Origin: Selenomonas ruminantium subsp. lactilytica TAM6421
GTDB taxonomy: Bacteria; Bacillota; Negativicutes; Selenomonadales; Selenomonadaceae
DNA length: 64,000 nucleotides
Direction: 5' to 3'
Assembly (NCBI RefSeq): GCF_000284095.1
Contig: NC_017078.1
Coordinates: 221,450 to 285,449 of the forward strand
The notes under the pieces are model-generated. The model had not been told where the DNA came from. It was given only the letters and a program-made list of their open reading frames with translations, and did no database searches. Position 1 is the first letter of the stretch, and every line of letters starts with the position of its first letter. The translations under genes and the position numbers were made by a program. This document shows positions 1-11,476 of the stretch, piece by piece.

Positions 1-3000
1 ATCCCTCCCGGAATATTTTCAATAACCACCTTATTACTCATCGGTACGGAATTTTTCAAGGTATTAGCATTATCTGCCAAATACTTCTCCGGATCGCCGT
101 TGATATTGACAATGCCCTCTTTGTAACTCTGGGCAATGCTGCCTTTGGGGGCGATGAGTTTGACCGTGTTCCCTTTCACGCCGGTGGGATGATCCGTGGT
201 ACCGCCACTGATCCGGATATCCCCGCCGTTATTGCTGATGGTCACGTTGCCGTAGAAATTGCTGAGTTTGCCGTTGATCTCCACATCGGGAAGGGAGGTA
301 TAGGTGACACTCGACTGCTCATCAATTGCTCTCAGCCACTGGCTCTTTTCCTCGGCCGAAAGCGTCGTGTCCGCATTCACCTCTGCCCGCATCTGCTGCT
401 TTTTGGCAGCGGTCAAAGGAATGGTGGTGGTCTGGGGACCGGAAGCTTTGTTCTCCACCAAAAGACCTGCCGCTTCGCCATTCGTTACGCCGTAAATCTC
501 GCGGAACTTCGCTCCGTTTGTTTTGACATTGATATTGTTGATTTTTGCGTTGCCGCTGGCTGTGTTCGGCGGAATGATGTTAGCATTATAAACAATCTTG
601 CCGCCCTGCTCGCCCATAAGGATATTGTTCAGCTTCAGATAGGCATCAGATTCGTTGGTGATGGTAACGCCGGGGGCTGCGTTGGCGCGCAGGTTCCCCG
701 TGCCGGTAAAGTCATTGGCCGTTACATTGATATTGCCGCCGCCGGTAGCGATGTCCGGGATCTCCACAAAATATACGGGACGGCCGGTGCTGGTATAGAC
801 GTACTTCCCTTGCGCATCCTTCTCCGCCAGTCCCAGACGGATCATGTCGTCCTGAATCCTGCTGCGCTCAGCAATATAGGCCGCCAACAAATCCGCATCT
901 GCCCCATTGTAGGACTTGATCATCTTGTCCAGTTCTGCCCAACGCAAAGCCATAGTATTGGCATAATCAAAGGTTCCCTCCTTGACGCCGTTCTTTACCC
1001 GGTTATTGGCCTTGTTGTCAGGCGCCACAAGGGTTAATCCGTTGGCTACGCTGCCTTTGATGGTCAGATTGATGGGATCGGCAGTGCCTGCGATAAGGGA
1101 GCCGGACACATTGACATAGCTGTATTTCGGCAGGGCTTCATCCGCCACAACTGCATCGGAGGTCAGGAACTTCTTATCGGTGCTGGAACCGCCCAAAGCC
1201 CAGTTCCAGAGGCTCTGGTCCTTGATGACCTCTTCCTTGCCGCCGCTGGCGATGACATTGATATCTCCGTTGGCGCGCACGATGCCGCTCACATCCACTG
1301 TTCCCTTGTCAGCGGTGATGTCATAGTTCACCCTGGGGGTGGTGATGGAAATCACCGAGTAATTGTAAGCGCCGGATTTCAGATCCGCATTCAGGTTGGA
1401 GAGGGTGCCGTCCTGTTTGGCGCCGGCGTAGAGCCCTACCTTGGAGCCGCTCTCAATATTACCTGCTACCGTCACATCGCTGGTGCGGTTCATATCGATG
1501 TTGTTCTTGGTCACGATGGGACTGATAACGCCGGCATAGACCGTACCATCCACCTGGGATTTGATCGTCTGGTTGTCATAGGCAGCCAGGAGGATATCCT
1601 CCGTGGAGGCCGCCTTTTCATTACTGAGAACTGCACCTTTCTTCACATCGACCTTATTATGGATATCCAGATCCATCTCGCTGACTGCGTCCGTGACTGC
1701 CACGACGCCGCCGCCCTTGGCCTGCACATGGTTCGTCAGATCGTTCTGGGAGGCCGCAATGTATTCCTGCAGCTTGTTGGTGGTGATCTTCGCATTTTCA
1801 CCAATGGTGACCGTACCATTTTCCGTGATGTCCAGCAGGCTGCGCAGACGGTTGCCGGAAATGACACCGCCGAAATGGTCTTTCAGGGTATAACTCTGCA
1901 CATCCTTGTTGCCCTTGTCATCTGTATCGTCATAGGCCCCGGTGTTGACGACATTCGACGTGCCGATATGGACACGGTCACTGGTGATTTCCGTGTTGTT
2001 CTCCACATTGGCCTTCGTGGTGGTATCAATCGTGTTGTCCACGCTGGTACCGCCCACGCCTGCTACGCCGCCATGACCTTCGGAAGCCGTCAAGCGCGTC
2101 TCGTCAGCCTGCGCCGCAATAAGGTAGACTTCACCCGCTGCCTCCCATTTACCGCCCAGAGTACTGGTGACCTTGTTGGTGGATTTGTTGTCCACATGGG
2201 CGCCCACATAGCCCACGAGACCGCCGCCACCTGCATCGGCAAAGGCCTTGCCCGTATTTTCGCCATAGGTGAAGACCTGCAGATTGTTCAGCTTGGTGAG
2301 CCCAGCTTTCCCCGTAAGGGTGCTTTCCAAGGTTTCCTTGCCGCTGATATCCGCACTGGTATTGCCCACAGCCACAGCACCCGCCGTGACGCTATAGATA
2401 TAGGCCTTGCGATCCACATAGGACTCATTGTCCAGGATAAGGTCGGTGTTCGCCGCAAAAGTGCTGTTTCGCACATTGACCTTGGACGTGACATCGGTAT
2501 TCAGGATCACTGCGTCGGGGGCCACCGCCGCGGCAGAGATATTATGGCCCTTGACGTTGCCTTCCAGAGTGCGGCCATTGGCATTGCCCAGCTGGGAGGC
2601 AAAGTCCACCGTCCCGGCATTGAAGGTGCCGCCGGCTACATCCACCTCGGCGCCCATATTCATGACGCCCTTGCCCCTCATCCGGCTTACGCCGAGAACT
2701 GAGACCGCAGTATTGCCCGCACTGAGTCTGCCCGTCGTGTCATTGGCTGCGCCCAGATGGAAGGATTTTGCCGAGAAGCTGCCGTTCGTGCCCGTGATTT
2801 TAGCCGCAGCAATCCCTTTGGTTATCTTTCCCTTCTCGTCCTTTTCCCCATCCTCAATGGTGGCATGGTTCACCGCCACATTGACGCCGCCGACGCCGAC
2901 ACCCTGGGTATGGGCTTCCAGCGCATTGGCTTTCTTGGCATCAATGGCGATGTTCCCAGCAGCGGAAATATTGTTCGTTCCGTCCAGCGTTACGCCCACA

Positions 3001-6000
3001 TTGCTCTTATTCTCCACACTGGCAAAGGTTGTGGTAACATTCAACGCAGCAACGCCCACGCTGAGGATCTGGGATTTATGCTTGCTTTCGTCCAGCGCCT
3101 TGACGGAGACATTCTCCGCCGCTTTGATGGTGCTGCCCGTGATATTGACATCCGCAGCGCCCTTGTTGACGATACCCGCGTAGCCAACGCCCACGCCGCC
3201 CAGTGCGCCCACGGTAACCGCCGTCACCTTGACCTCTGAGCCGCTGCCCGCCTGAGTCTGCAAGGCATTGACCGCCACATTCCTGCCTTCGATGGAGGCG
3301 CCGGAAATGGACACGTCGGTGTCGTAGTTCGTATGGATGATGGCATCCGTGACGTTCACGGATGCAGCACCGGCCGCAGTGACGCCCACATTTCTCGCGA
3401 AGATGTCGCTGGTCTCCTTGGCCGTCACATTGACATCATTTCCCGCCAGCAGGGATGCATTTTTGCTGACTTCCGTATGGATGCCCTGCAGCTTGGTATA
3501 TACAGCATCGTCCTGCGGCACTTCGGTTTTGGGCGTGGAAAGGTCTACGTTCACATTCCTGATCGTGTCGAGAACTTGCTTGTCCTTCGCGTTCATGCCG
3601 TAGAACTTTGCTTCGCTGTCGCCCAGGGCGCCTTTCGCATTGTTCACGTTGCTTAGATGGTTACGGATCTCATTTTGGGTGGTCTCATTGACTTCCGTTC
3701 TGCCGTTTTCATCAGCAGCATTGCTGAGTTGGGCATCCGTGATGCCCTTGTTGATGGAAGTGACCGCCACGTTGACACCCACGCCAAGGCCGCCGACAGC
3801 GACACCCGTCACGCTGCTGTCAAAAGAGCGCACTTCTTCCGCTTTTATGTCGATATCCTTCGCTGCCTCGATGGAGCCGCCTGCCACATGGGCGCTGACG
3901 CTGCTGTTGATATTGTTCAGCGCAACGGCAACCCCAGCGCCGCCGACACCGCCGGCACCCACGCCACCTGTGGCAGTTGCCGTCAGCTTATCCACAGCGT
4001 TCACATTGACATTCGCTGCTTCAAGCTCGCTCTTATTCACCACTGCTGCGGTCTCGCCAGAGGTATTGTAGATGCCCACATTGGCAGCCAGTCCTGCACC
4101 GATACCAGCAGCTAAGCTGGCCGTGACCAGGGTGTTCTTCCAGTTGTTTTCGTTCTTCGCCAGGACAGCGATATCCTTGCCATCTCCGTTGTTCTTGGCT
4201 TTCAGCCCGCTGCTATTTACCTCTGCCTTTACAGTGGATGTATCGTCGATAACGGACACACCTGCCCCTGCCGTCACGGCGGCCATGCCGGCAGCTACAC
4301 TGGCAGCGATATTCTGCGTATGGCTGTTGCCGAGATGTTCCGCCTTGATTTCTGCCTTGCCGTCAAAGACAGCATTCACCTGATCCAGTTTGGCGCTTAC
4401 TGTGCTCGTGTTCTTATGGCGCATAATGCTGTCGCCAGAGGCAATCCCCACCTTGCCGCCGCCTGCAGCTGCCGCAAAGGACAGGGCGGAGGAGCCATGC
4501 TTTGCCGTGGCATCCACGGTCAGGTTCTTGGCATACACGTTCTTCTTGTCGTCAGCATCCGTCGACGATATCTCTGCCTCTGTCGTGCGGTCATAGGTCT
4601 CCCAGTTGGCAGACACGCCCAAAGAGACACCCAGCGCTGCCCCGACGCCCACTGTGGGGGTGCCGGTGAAGGAACCGAAGTTCGTGTAATCTACGGCGTT
4701 TACATTTACATTGGAATATTTGCCAGCAGAATTGAACTCTGCATCCTGGATTTTGGCCGCAGTTCTCCCCTCGATGGTATTGATGTTCACCGTACCGGCC
4801 AGGTTCAGGCCTACAGTGGCAGCCGCTGCCACGCCGCCGGAAGCCTGCTGGGAAATAATGGTATGGGTGGCAGAACTGTCCACCACAATGCCGGTCTTGC
4901 TTTCCTTTTTGCGATTTTCGCTGAGGCGCTGCCGATCCGTGGTGAGGTCCAGCTTGTCCGTATTAAAGAGATTGGCATCCTGGGGCCGGGTGACTTCAAT
5001 GGAACCCGTATCAGCAGCCGCAAGGGAACCGCCGCTTACCAAGGCGTTGGTATTGCCGGTTATCCTGTTGGTGGAAACGGAGGTGCCCAGAGCTGCCCTG
5101 GTGTTGGCACCGATGTTAAAGCCGCCGGCGAAATTATAAAGGCGATCGTCGCTTTGCGCCACTACGCCAACGCTGCTGCTTGCAGTGAGCTCCTGATTCT
5201 TGATGATGGCATCCACATCGTTGCCAATGTAGTTGTAGCTTCCCGAGCCGGCGGCGGTAACGTACTCGCCTACGGACACAGTTCCCCCTACCCCCACGGA
5301 ATGGATATCACCATCGCCGAGGGCGCGCACCTGGGTGAGGCCGGCGTTGACCTTCGTGGTCTTCCCATCATCCGTCGCCATTTCCGCCTTGGTATCCTGA
5401 TCCATGCGGTTGATGGCCAGGCCCACCGTGCCCGTGACCTTGCCGGTTATCGAGATATTGCCCACAGCGCCCACGGTGTTGATCTTGCTCTTAGTATCCG
5501 CTGCAACGTTGATGGACGGATGGGCATTTGCATTATCCTTGTTGATATTCGTATTGTTCAGGGAGGCACGGCTGTCCTTGTAGATATCCGATACGGCCGC
5601 TGCGCCCTGGAAATTGAAGTAATTTTTTCCCCATCCCACGCCCAGGCCGGCGCCTACGGTGGTGATACGGGATTTTTCCGTATCCGCCCCTTGCGTCTTG
5701 CTGTCCTTGGCAGCAACGGAGATCACGCCGGTTTCGGTGGTGGTAATGTCGGCATGGTTGATTTCAGCCCGCAGTTTCTCCTTCTTGTCATCAGAGCCGG
5801 AAGAACCGATGGCCGTATAGGCCACGGCACCGCCGATGCCCACTTTCTTGCCGCCAACGGAGATTCCTCCTGCCACGGTGGTCTTTTTCGTCAGTTCCTC
5901 TGCTGCGACGACGAGGTTTTTCAGATTATCAAGATGGGTATTTTCGCCCGTGGTCTTGCCGTCAATTAAGCTTTCGGTATTATTTGTACCACGATTGATG

Positions 6001-9000
6001 GCTACGGTTCCGACAGCGCCTGCAAAACTTTGGTCAACATTCACATCTACGCCGCCGGCCACGGCCAGTGCTTTGCTCTTGTTGACAGCGGTCACGTTGA
6101 CAGAGCTATCCCCTGCCCCCACGATGTCCGGCATGGAGATGGTATTGCCCGTGAGATAGCTGCCGGTGGTATTGTTCAGGGAGTTATAGGCGAGGGAAAG
6201 CCCCAACGCCATGCCCTTGCCGCCGGCCACTTCACCAGCAATATTGATGATGGAGCTGGTGTTTTCCGCCTTGGCGCTAATCTGCCCTCCGGCAATGGCA
6301 TCGATGCCTGCAACATTCAGGAGGGTGGATCCCTTGATGATATTATCGGCAATGGTAACCTTGACATCGTTCTTGAGGTCATTCCAACTGCCGGAGCCTG
6401 CTCCGTTGAAGGCTTTGCCGCCGATGGCAGCGCCAGCTCCCAGGGAGAAGATCAGGGATTCGCCGTTCGCTTCCCCCTTCACGGCATAGGTCGCCAAAGT
6501 GGAGTCCTTGATGTCTGCAGCAATATCGTTCTTCACATAATTATAGGCAATGCCCGCACCGGCCCCGGCTTTGCCACTCCAACCACCAGCCATGGCCGCA
6601 GTGATGGTGCGGCTATAGTTTCCGTCCAAGAGGCTCTTGGCGCTATCTTCGTCGCCTGCGGCCTCATTGACAATCTTGCCTTCATCGGTATTCTTGCTGT
6701 TATCGTCCAAAGAGGATTGGGACGAGTTCGTATCGAGATAGATTTTCCCCGTGGGGTCGATGCCTGTGTCTGCCAAGGTTTTCTTGTTCTCGGCACCTTT
6801 CTTTTGCTCCAGTTCCTTGGCCTTCTGCAGCTGCTCTTTTTTCTTCGCCGTGAGGTTTTTGACATTGGCGATCTGCTGTTTTTCGGCAGCAAGCTCCGTG
6901 TCCGTCTTGACCACAGAGATTTCCCCTGCTTTGACGCACACTTCGCCCAGCCCCAGGGTGTCCTGTGTCTCTGCGCCGGAAATATAAGCATGGACATTGT
7001 TCTTCACGCTGCCATAGGCAAAGGCTCCCTCGAAGCCGTAGCCATTGCTCCCCCCGGCTTTAGTGGCTGCCAGAGCGCCGTTGATCTGGGTGGTGCCCTT
7101 CTCCGCCTCCACCCGCACCGTGGTAAAGTCCGTGTACTTGCCGCCGCTGATGCCGCTGGCCAGATTGTTCTCCAGCTGGCTGATGGCCACGGCACCGCCT
7201 ACCCCTACATTTTTAGAGTCTCCGCTGGCGGAGTTGTAGGCAAGGCCGCCAGCAATCTGGAAGTCCGTGCTGCTGGCTTCGTTGGAAAGCAGGGTAAAGA
7301 AGCTGTTCGAGGTCATCGTGTTGTCAATCAAAAGGGCATGGATATCCTGTTTCGCCCGATTGTAATAAACCACACCGGCGCCGGCGATATTTGTGCCGCT
7401 GCCCGTGGAGGCACTGGTGCCCATACCTGCTGCCACTTCGATGCCAAGCTTGGCAGCCTCGTTGGCGACGTGGGTCACATTCTGGATATCAGATTTCCGC
7501 ACCAAGGAATCCACATCCCGGCTGCTGCTGTTCATGGCAAAGGTGCCGCCAATGCCCACCTTGGTGGCAGAGTCACTCTCTTTCAGGGAATGTTTGATGT
7601 TGGTACCGCCCAAGGTGATGGAACCGAGCAGATCCGTGGCAGAAAGGGAAACAGAATTTACCCCATCCTCCCCATTTTTTACGGTCACATTGTCCAGCAC
7701 GGCATCCGTCCGGCCACCCAGGAAAGTCAGGGCTACGCTGCCCTCGATGCCGATGGAGGCACCTGCACTTCCCCCCGAGCCGGCCGCAGGAGCGGCATTA
7801 TCAGCGGGAGCCGCCGGAGTTTCGTCCGGATTGGCAGCAGAACCTGCTTCCTGCCCTGCACCGGATGCATTCGGCGCAGCGCTCTCATTCTGGGACGTCA
7901 CATTATCCTGTTCCAGATTTTCTGTGTTATTCCTGGCCTCATCCGCTCCTTCCGCGCCCTGGTTAGACCACTGGGTCCATCTCTGCGAATCCGTCCTTTC
8001 ATTGGACTCTTCCGGTTCATCCTCTTGGGCAGAAGAAACAGCCTTTGCCTTGGCATCGTTCTTGATCATGCCCGTGGTCGAGGCCGAAACAGAAAGATCC
8101 TCCGTGGTGATGCTGCCCTTGCCGTTGCCACTGGTCTTAGCGCCCAGTTTACCGGCGAAGGTGCTGCCGGCAATATTCCGGGCCAGCTCCCCGTCCTGAT
8201 AGATCTTTTGGGCAGCCTTTTCCACATCCGTAGTATTCCCTAAGGGCGCAGTAATTCCGCTGCCATTATCCCCCACCATGGCGATGCTGTTCACGTCATA
8301 GTTGATGATTCCCACGCCAATGCCGAAGGCCTTGGAGCTTTCACTGCCTTCCGACTCGCTGCGGGCAGAGTTATCCACATTGGTGGAATTCCCGGCTTCG
8401 AGGGAAACTTCGGGAGTCTGGATGACCGTTTCATCATCCAGGGAGACGATGTTGTTGCTGTCGCCATAGGACAGGGCCACCATGCCGGAAACGCCGAAGG
8501 AATCCCCCTTGCCGGCATTCTTGACATTGTTCTTGAGATCCATGGCGCTTCCGGCCTTGGCTTCCACGGACTCCGTCCCCGTGAGCTCGACGCCTTTCCC
8601 TGCCATGACCAAGCTGTTATTGCTGATATTCTGGAGACCTACCGTGGCGCCAATGCCCACTTTATTGTTCTCATCTTCAGCGCCATATTTGCCCTCTGCG
8701 TTGGTAGTAACATCGGAGGACAGCTTGAGGGCAGCGCCCTCCACCTTGCTCTTCTGTCCCAAAAGGACAATAGCATTGTTCTTCAGGTTATTGATGCCCA
8801 CCGAGCCACCCAGGGCAAAGGTCGAAGGAGTTTCTTCCTCCGATGCGTTTTCGGCGCTCACCTCATAAGTCAGGATGCTGCTTTTATCTACTTCTTTTGT
8901 TTCGTTCAATTCTTTGCCGTTTTCATCTTTTTTCTTTTGGTCAACCTTGTAGGTTCCCATACCTGCCGCAGCATTCAAAGATGTCTCGCCATCGCCCTTG

Positions 9001-11411
9001 ATTTGGGCAGACTTCTCCCCTTCGTTATCCAACAAAATTTTGGCGTTGTTCTTCACATTGCTGACCAACACAGCAGCACCGATCTCCACCTTTGCGTTGG
9101 CCATGGTATTATTCACCGAAAATTGCAGGCTGTCCTCCGCTTCTTTGGAAGCCGTCATAAGGGTACTGGCCGCCATGTTGACAGAGCCGTCCAGTGTCTC
9201 CGAATCCTCAACCTTCGCAGCGTTAATGACCGCATTCTTTCCGATGGTGACATTGGCATCGTTTTTGTTGGCAACGACACCTACACTGGCGCCAAGACCA
9301 AAGGCCGAGGTCTTCGGTTCATTGTTGCTGCCCCCATTGGTGCCGCTCTCATTGGTGCCTGCCACCCGGTCCACGACTTTCTGGACACCGGTCTGGGAGT
9401 CCTGGCTTTTCGTGCCCTGCGTATTGTTGACATTTTCAGAGGTGACATTCTTGAGTAGCTTGGTGGGATCGAGGGATTTTTTCTCGCTGTTCTTCTCGCC
9501 CTCGGCATCATTGTTGTCCTGCGTCTTCTGCTGGTCAGTTGACTCCGAGGTATCCTTGCCCTGGCTGCCGCCCGTATTTTCCGGAACGGTGTTGTCCACC
9601 GTCATGCTCAGCCCGGTGATATTGTTCTCCGCTTTGATGTCCACAGCGCCCGCCGTTATGGAGCGCTCCATAACCACGTCGGCGCTTGTGTCATAGTTGG
9701 CCACGCCCACATTGGAGACCACATAGCTCTTGGTTCCCACGGCGTTCACACTAACGTCAATATCACTGTTGGTGACAGACTCCACGGACACTTTGCCCTG
9801 AGCTGCCGTCAGAGCCGCTGCACTTGCCGGAGCATTCACCGTCACTTTCGCATTGGTATCGCCGCTTAGAACCGCCACACCCACTGCGGCAGAGGTGTTC
9901 TCCCCGCCGCTGGCAGTGGCTGAGAGCTCCGCTGTCGTATCTGCATTGGCAGCAATCCTGATACCGCTGCCATTTTCATCTGCCCCCGTGGCAGTAAGGC
10001 TGCCATCGATCACCACATCCGCATTGTTGTTGATGCGGGAAATCGTCACAGCAGCTACCGGCATCACCGAACTATTCGTCTTGGTATTACCATTGCTATC
10101 CTTCTTGCCATCACCTGCAGGCACAGCAAGGGACTGCTTGATCTCCACCGTAGAGGTGGCGGCAACGTCGATATTCTTGCCCGAAATAATGCTGTTTTCC
10201 CCGATTTTGATGGATGATTTGTTCTTTTTATTGGAGTAGTTGGCAAAGAGATACTTGTTCGCTGCAGCTTCCTTGCCTGCCAGCTTGTTAATGAGTCCAT
10301 CAACAATGGTTTCTTCGCTCCCCAAAATGACATTCTTCAAGGTATCCGTCAAAGTCATGGGGGTGCTGTCTTCGTAAGTGCTGCTACTCTCTGCCGTAAG
10401 CTTGACGGAACTGTCGCTGCTGGCAATATTGACATTCTTCCCAACATTGACCGCAGCGGAAAGATCCGTAGAACGGTCCCGCCAGCGGATGGCGTTGGCC
10501 TCAGTCTTGTCGTTGCCGCTTTCATCTTTTTCCGGCGTGCCATCGGCTTTCAGGACAGGCTTTGTATCCTTGACCGCAGACTCCTGCTTAGCCGTCAGGA
10601 TGATGTCACCGCCTGTGCCTTCAACAGCAGTAAGGCTGTTCAAACCCGCACTTGTGCCGCCTTTGATATTCACCAAGTTGGTAAAATTCAGACTTTTTGT
10701 GCTCTGAATCTTGCTCCCATCTTTGATATTGATGATGCCCGCCCCCAGCATGACGCCGCTGTGGGTGTTGATCTGCCCGCTGATATCGATGGTGCCCCCC
10801 AGGGCATAGGATCCCTGCTGAAGTTTTGTCACCGCATCCAGGGTAATCACGGCAGAATCCGTGGCATTATATAACTTGTCAAAATCCGTTTGCGTCGGTA
10901 CAATGCCCGTAAACTGCCCGGCATTGATGACACCTGCTGCCCCCACCACAATCCCCTTGGGGCTCAGGAACATAAGGTGACCGTCAATATGATTATTCCG
11001 CACCGCATTGACGATGCCGTTGATATTTATCTTGTTATTGACCAGATTGGCCAGCGTGGAGGCATCCCCAAACAGGAGATTGGCAATATAGCCCTGATCC
11101 AGGCCAAATTCCTTAAAGCGATTGAAGGCAAAATTGCCATTCGTCTCCTGGGGGGTGATATTATAGACATTTCCCTCAGCAGCCACGCTATTGCCATCCT
11201 TGGTGACAATCGCAGCTTCACTGATCCCATAGGGATAGGCGAAAAATCCCGCTGCCAGCGTCAGGGAAAGAAGCAGGCGCTGCTGATCCTTTTGCCGGAC
11301 TTTGGCCTGAGACTTCCTGCGTCCTCCCCTTGGTGTCCATTCCCTGTAAAGCTCTGAGGTGAGCGTCCAATCCTTATCCTCTTTTTTGATTTTATATCCG
11401 TATGCCATCAT
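1..11411 (-). CDS. Giant two-partner-secretion filamentous adhesin (TpsA, LktA-like), 3'-partial
   Basis: Secreted surface adhesin or leukotoxin-like exoprotein, exported through the TpsB pore encoded just upstream. The frame stays open for 3803 codons and leaves the window at base 1, so the C-terminus is missing. The N-terminus is a long extended signal (charged residues 5-45, hydrophobic 46-60, likely cleavage near ISEA at 63-66). A TPS domain follows at about 67-180, with the segment MFLSPKGIVVG typical of haemagglutinin-type secretion domains. The rest is a long Gly/Ala/Asn-rich beta-helix with recurring VGxGGxVA...NN...A.I units, plus Asp/Ser/Gln-rich linkers (for example around bases 9480-9560 and 7800-8060) and a short Lys/Glu-rich coiled-coil stretch near 6790-6900. 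The start is the first of two ATGs behind a GGGGG ribosome site. It lies 65 bp after tpsB and is surely cotranscribed. The family call rests on the N-terminal domain and architecture; the target is unknown. Confidence 0.9.
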   Translation of the reverse strand, partial: MMAYGYKIKKEDKDWTLTSELYREWTPRGGRRKSQAKVRQKDQQRLLLSLTLAAGFFAYPYGISEAAIVTKDGNSVAAEGNVYNITPQETNGNFAFNRFKEFGLDQGYIANLLFGDASTLANLVNNKININGIVNAVRNNHIDGHLMFLSPKGIVVGAAGVINAGQFTGIVPTQTDFDKLYNATDSAVITLDAVTKLQQGSYALGGTIDISGQINTHSGVMLGAGIINIKDGSKIQSTKSLNFTNLVNIKGGTSAGLNSLTAVEGTGGDIILTAKQESAVKDTKPVLKADGTPEKDESGNDKTEANAIRWRDRSTDLSAAVNVGKNVNIASSDSSVKLTAESSSTYEDSTPMTLTDTLKNVILGSEETIVDGLINKLAGKEAAANKYLFANYSNKKNKSSIKIGENSIISGKNIDVAATSTVEIKQSLAVPAGDGKKDSNGNTKTNSSVMPVAAVTISRINNNADVVIDGSLTATGADENGSGIRIAANADTTAELSATASGGENTSAAVGVAVLSGDTNAKVTVNAPASAAALTAAQGKVSVESVTNSDIDVSVNAVGTKSYVVSNVGVANYDTSADVVMERSITAGAVDIKAENNITGLSMTVDNTVPENTGGSQGKDTSESTDQQKTQDNNDAEGEKNSEKKSLDPTKLLKNVTSENVNNTQGTKSQDSQTGVQKVVDRVAGTNESGTNGGSNNEPKTSAFGLGASVGVVANKNDANVTIGKNAVINAAKVEDSETLDGSVNMAASTLMTASKEAEDSLQFSVNNTMANAKVEIGAAVLVSNVKNNAKILLDNEGEKSAQIKGDGETSLNAAAGMGTYKVDQKKKDENGKELNETKEVDKSSILTYEVSAENASEEETPSTFALGGSVGINNLKNNAIVLLGQKSKVEGAALKLSSDVTTNAEGKYGAEDENNKVGIGATVGLQNISNNSLVMAGKGVELTGTESVEAKAGSAMDLKNNVKNAGKGDSFGVSGMVALSYGDSNNIVSLDDETVIQTPEVSLEAGNSTNVDNSARSESEGSESSKAFGIGVGIINYDVNSIAMVGDNGSGITAPLGNTTDVEKAAQKIYQDGELARNIAGSTFAGKLGAKTSGNGKGSITTEDLSVSASTTGMIKNDAKAKAVSSAQEDEPEESNERTDSQRWTQWSNQGAEGADEARNNTENLEQDNVTSQNESAAPNASGAGQEAGSAANPDETPAAPADNAAPAAGSGGSAGASIGIEGSVALTFLGGRTDAVLDNVTVKNGEDGVNSVSLSATDLLGSITLGGTNIKHSLKESDSATKVGIGGTFAMNSSSRDVDSLVRKSDIQNVTHVANEAAKLGIEVAAGMGTSASTGSGTNIAGAGVVYYNRAKQDIHALLIDNTMTSNSFFTLLSNEASSTDFQIAGGLAYNSASGDSKNVGVGGAVAISQLENNLASGISGGKYTDFTTVRVEAEKGTTQINGALAATKAGGSNGYGFEGAFAYGSVKNNVHAYISGAETQDTLGLGEVCVKAGEISVVKTDTELAAEKQQIANVKNLTAKKKEQLQKAKELEQKKGAENKKTLADTGIDPTGKIYLDTNSSQSSLDDNSKNTDEGKIVNEAAGDEDSAKSLLDGNYSRTITAAMAGGWSGKAGAGAGIAYNYVKNDIAADIKDSTLATYAVKGEANGESLIFSLGAGAAIGGKAFNGAGSGSWNDLKNDVKVTIADNIIKGSTLLNVAGIDAIAGGQISAKAENTSSIINIAGEVAGGKGMALGLSLAYNSLNNTTGSYLTGNTISMPDIVGAGDSSVNVTAVNKSKALAVAGGVDVNVDQSFAGAVGTVAINRGTNNTESLIDGKTTGENTHLDNLKNLVVAAEELTKKTTVAGGISVGGKKVGIGGAVAYTAIGSSGSDDKKEKLRAEINHADITTTETGVISVAAKDSKTQGADTEKSRITTVGAGLGVGWGKNYFNFQGAAAVSDIYKDSRASLNNTNINKDNANAHPSINVAADTKSKINTVGAVGNISITGKVTGTVGLAINRMDQDTKAEMATDDGKTTKVNAGLTQVRALGDGDIHSVGVGGTVSVGEYVTAAGSGSYNYIGNDVDAIIKNQELTASSSVGVVAQSDDRLYNFAGGFNIGANTRAALGTSVSTNRITGNTNALVSGGSLAAADTGSIEVTRPQDANLFNTDKLDLTTDRQRLSENRKKESKTGIVVDSSATHTIISQQASGGVAAAATVGLNLAGTVNINTIEGRTAAKIQDAEFNSAGKYSNVNVNAVDYTNFGSFTGTPTVGVGAALGVSLGVSANWETYDRTTEAEISSTDADDKKNVYAKNLTVDATAKHGSSALSFAAAAGGGKVGIASGDSIMRHKNTSTVSAKLDQVNAVFDGKAEIKAEHLGNSHTQNIAASVAAGMAAVTAGAGVSVIDDTSTVKAEVNSSGLKAKNNGDGKDIAVLAKNENNWKNTLVTASLAAGIGAGLAANVGIYNTSGETAAVVNKSELEAANVNVNAVDKLTATATGGVGAGGVGGAGVAVALNNINSSVSAHVAGGSIEAAKDIDIKAEEVRSFDSSVTGVAVGGLGVGVNVAVTSINKGITDAQLSNAADENGRTEVNETTQNEIRNHLSNVNNAKGALGDSEAKFYGMNAKDKQVLDTIRNVNVDLSTPKTEVPQDDAVYTKLQGIHTEVSKNASLLAGNDVNVTAKETSDIFARNVGVTAAGAASVNVTDAIIHTNYDTDVSISGASIEGRNVAVNALQTQAGSGSEVKVTAVTVGALGGVGVGYAGIVNKGAADVNITGSTIKAAENVSVKALDESKHKSQILSVGVAALNVTTTFASVENKSNVGVTLDGTNNISAAGNIAIDAKKANALEAHTQGVGVGGVNVAVNHATIEDGEKDEKGKITKGIAAAKITGTNGSFSAKSFHLGAANDTTGRLSAGNTAVSVLGVSRMRGKGVMNMGAEVDVAGGTFNAGTVDFASQLGNANGRTLEGNVKGHNISAAAVAPDAVILNTDVTSKVNVRNSTFAANTDLILDNESYVDRKAYIYSVTAGAVAVGNTSADISGKETLESTLTGKAGLTKLNNLQVFTYGENTGKAFADAGGGGLVGYVGAHVDNKSTNKVTSTLGGKWEAAGEVYLIAAQADETRLTASEGHGGVAGVGGTSVDNTIDTTTKANVENNTEITSDRVHIGTSNVVNTGAYDDTDDKGNKDVQSYTLKDHFGGVISGNRLRSLLDITENGTVTIGENAKITTNKLQEYIAASQNDLTNHVQAKGGGVVAVTDAVSEMDLDIHNKVDVKKGAVLSNEKAASTEDILLAAYDNQTIKSQVDGTVYAGVISPIVTKNNIDMNRTSDVTVAGNIESGSKVGLYAGAKQDGTLSNLNADLKSGAYNYSVISITTPRVNYDITADKGTVDVSGIVRANGDINVIASGGKEEVIKDQSLWNWALGGSSTDKKFLTSDAVVADEALPKYSYVNVSGSLIAGTADPINLTIKGSVANGLTLVAPDNKANNRVKNGVKEGTFDYANTMALRWAELDKMIKSYNGADADLLAAYIAERSRIQDDMIRLGLAEKDAQGKYVYTSTGRPVYFVEIPDIATGGGNINVTANDFTGTGNLRANAAPGVTITNESDAYLKLNNILMGEQGGKIVYNANIIPPNTASGNAKINNINVKTNGAKFREIYGVTNGEAAGLLVENKASGPQTTTIPLTAAKKQQMRAEVNADTTLSAEEKSQWLRAIDEQSSVTYTSLPDVEINGKLSNFYGNVTISNNGGDIRISGGTTDHPTGVKGNTVKLIAPKGSIAQSYKEGIVNINGDPEKYLADNANTLKNSVPMSNKVVIENIPGG

Positions 11412-11476
11412 AAGCCCCCACTTTCCAGCTGTCCATCTTTTTACATCCTTGCATCATCCGGACAGCCCAGGCTCCA

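Noticed and set aside
189..10707. Long plus-strand open frames inside the adhesin gene (for example 4320-5969 and 6030-8243)
   Set aside because: They are antisense shadows of the continuous minus-strand adhesin frame. Their residue composition is repetitive and mirrors the Gly/Ala/Asn codons; none has a ribosome site or a recognisable domain.
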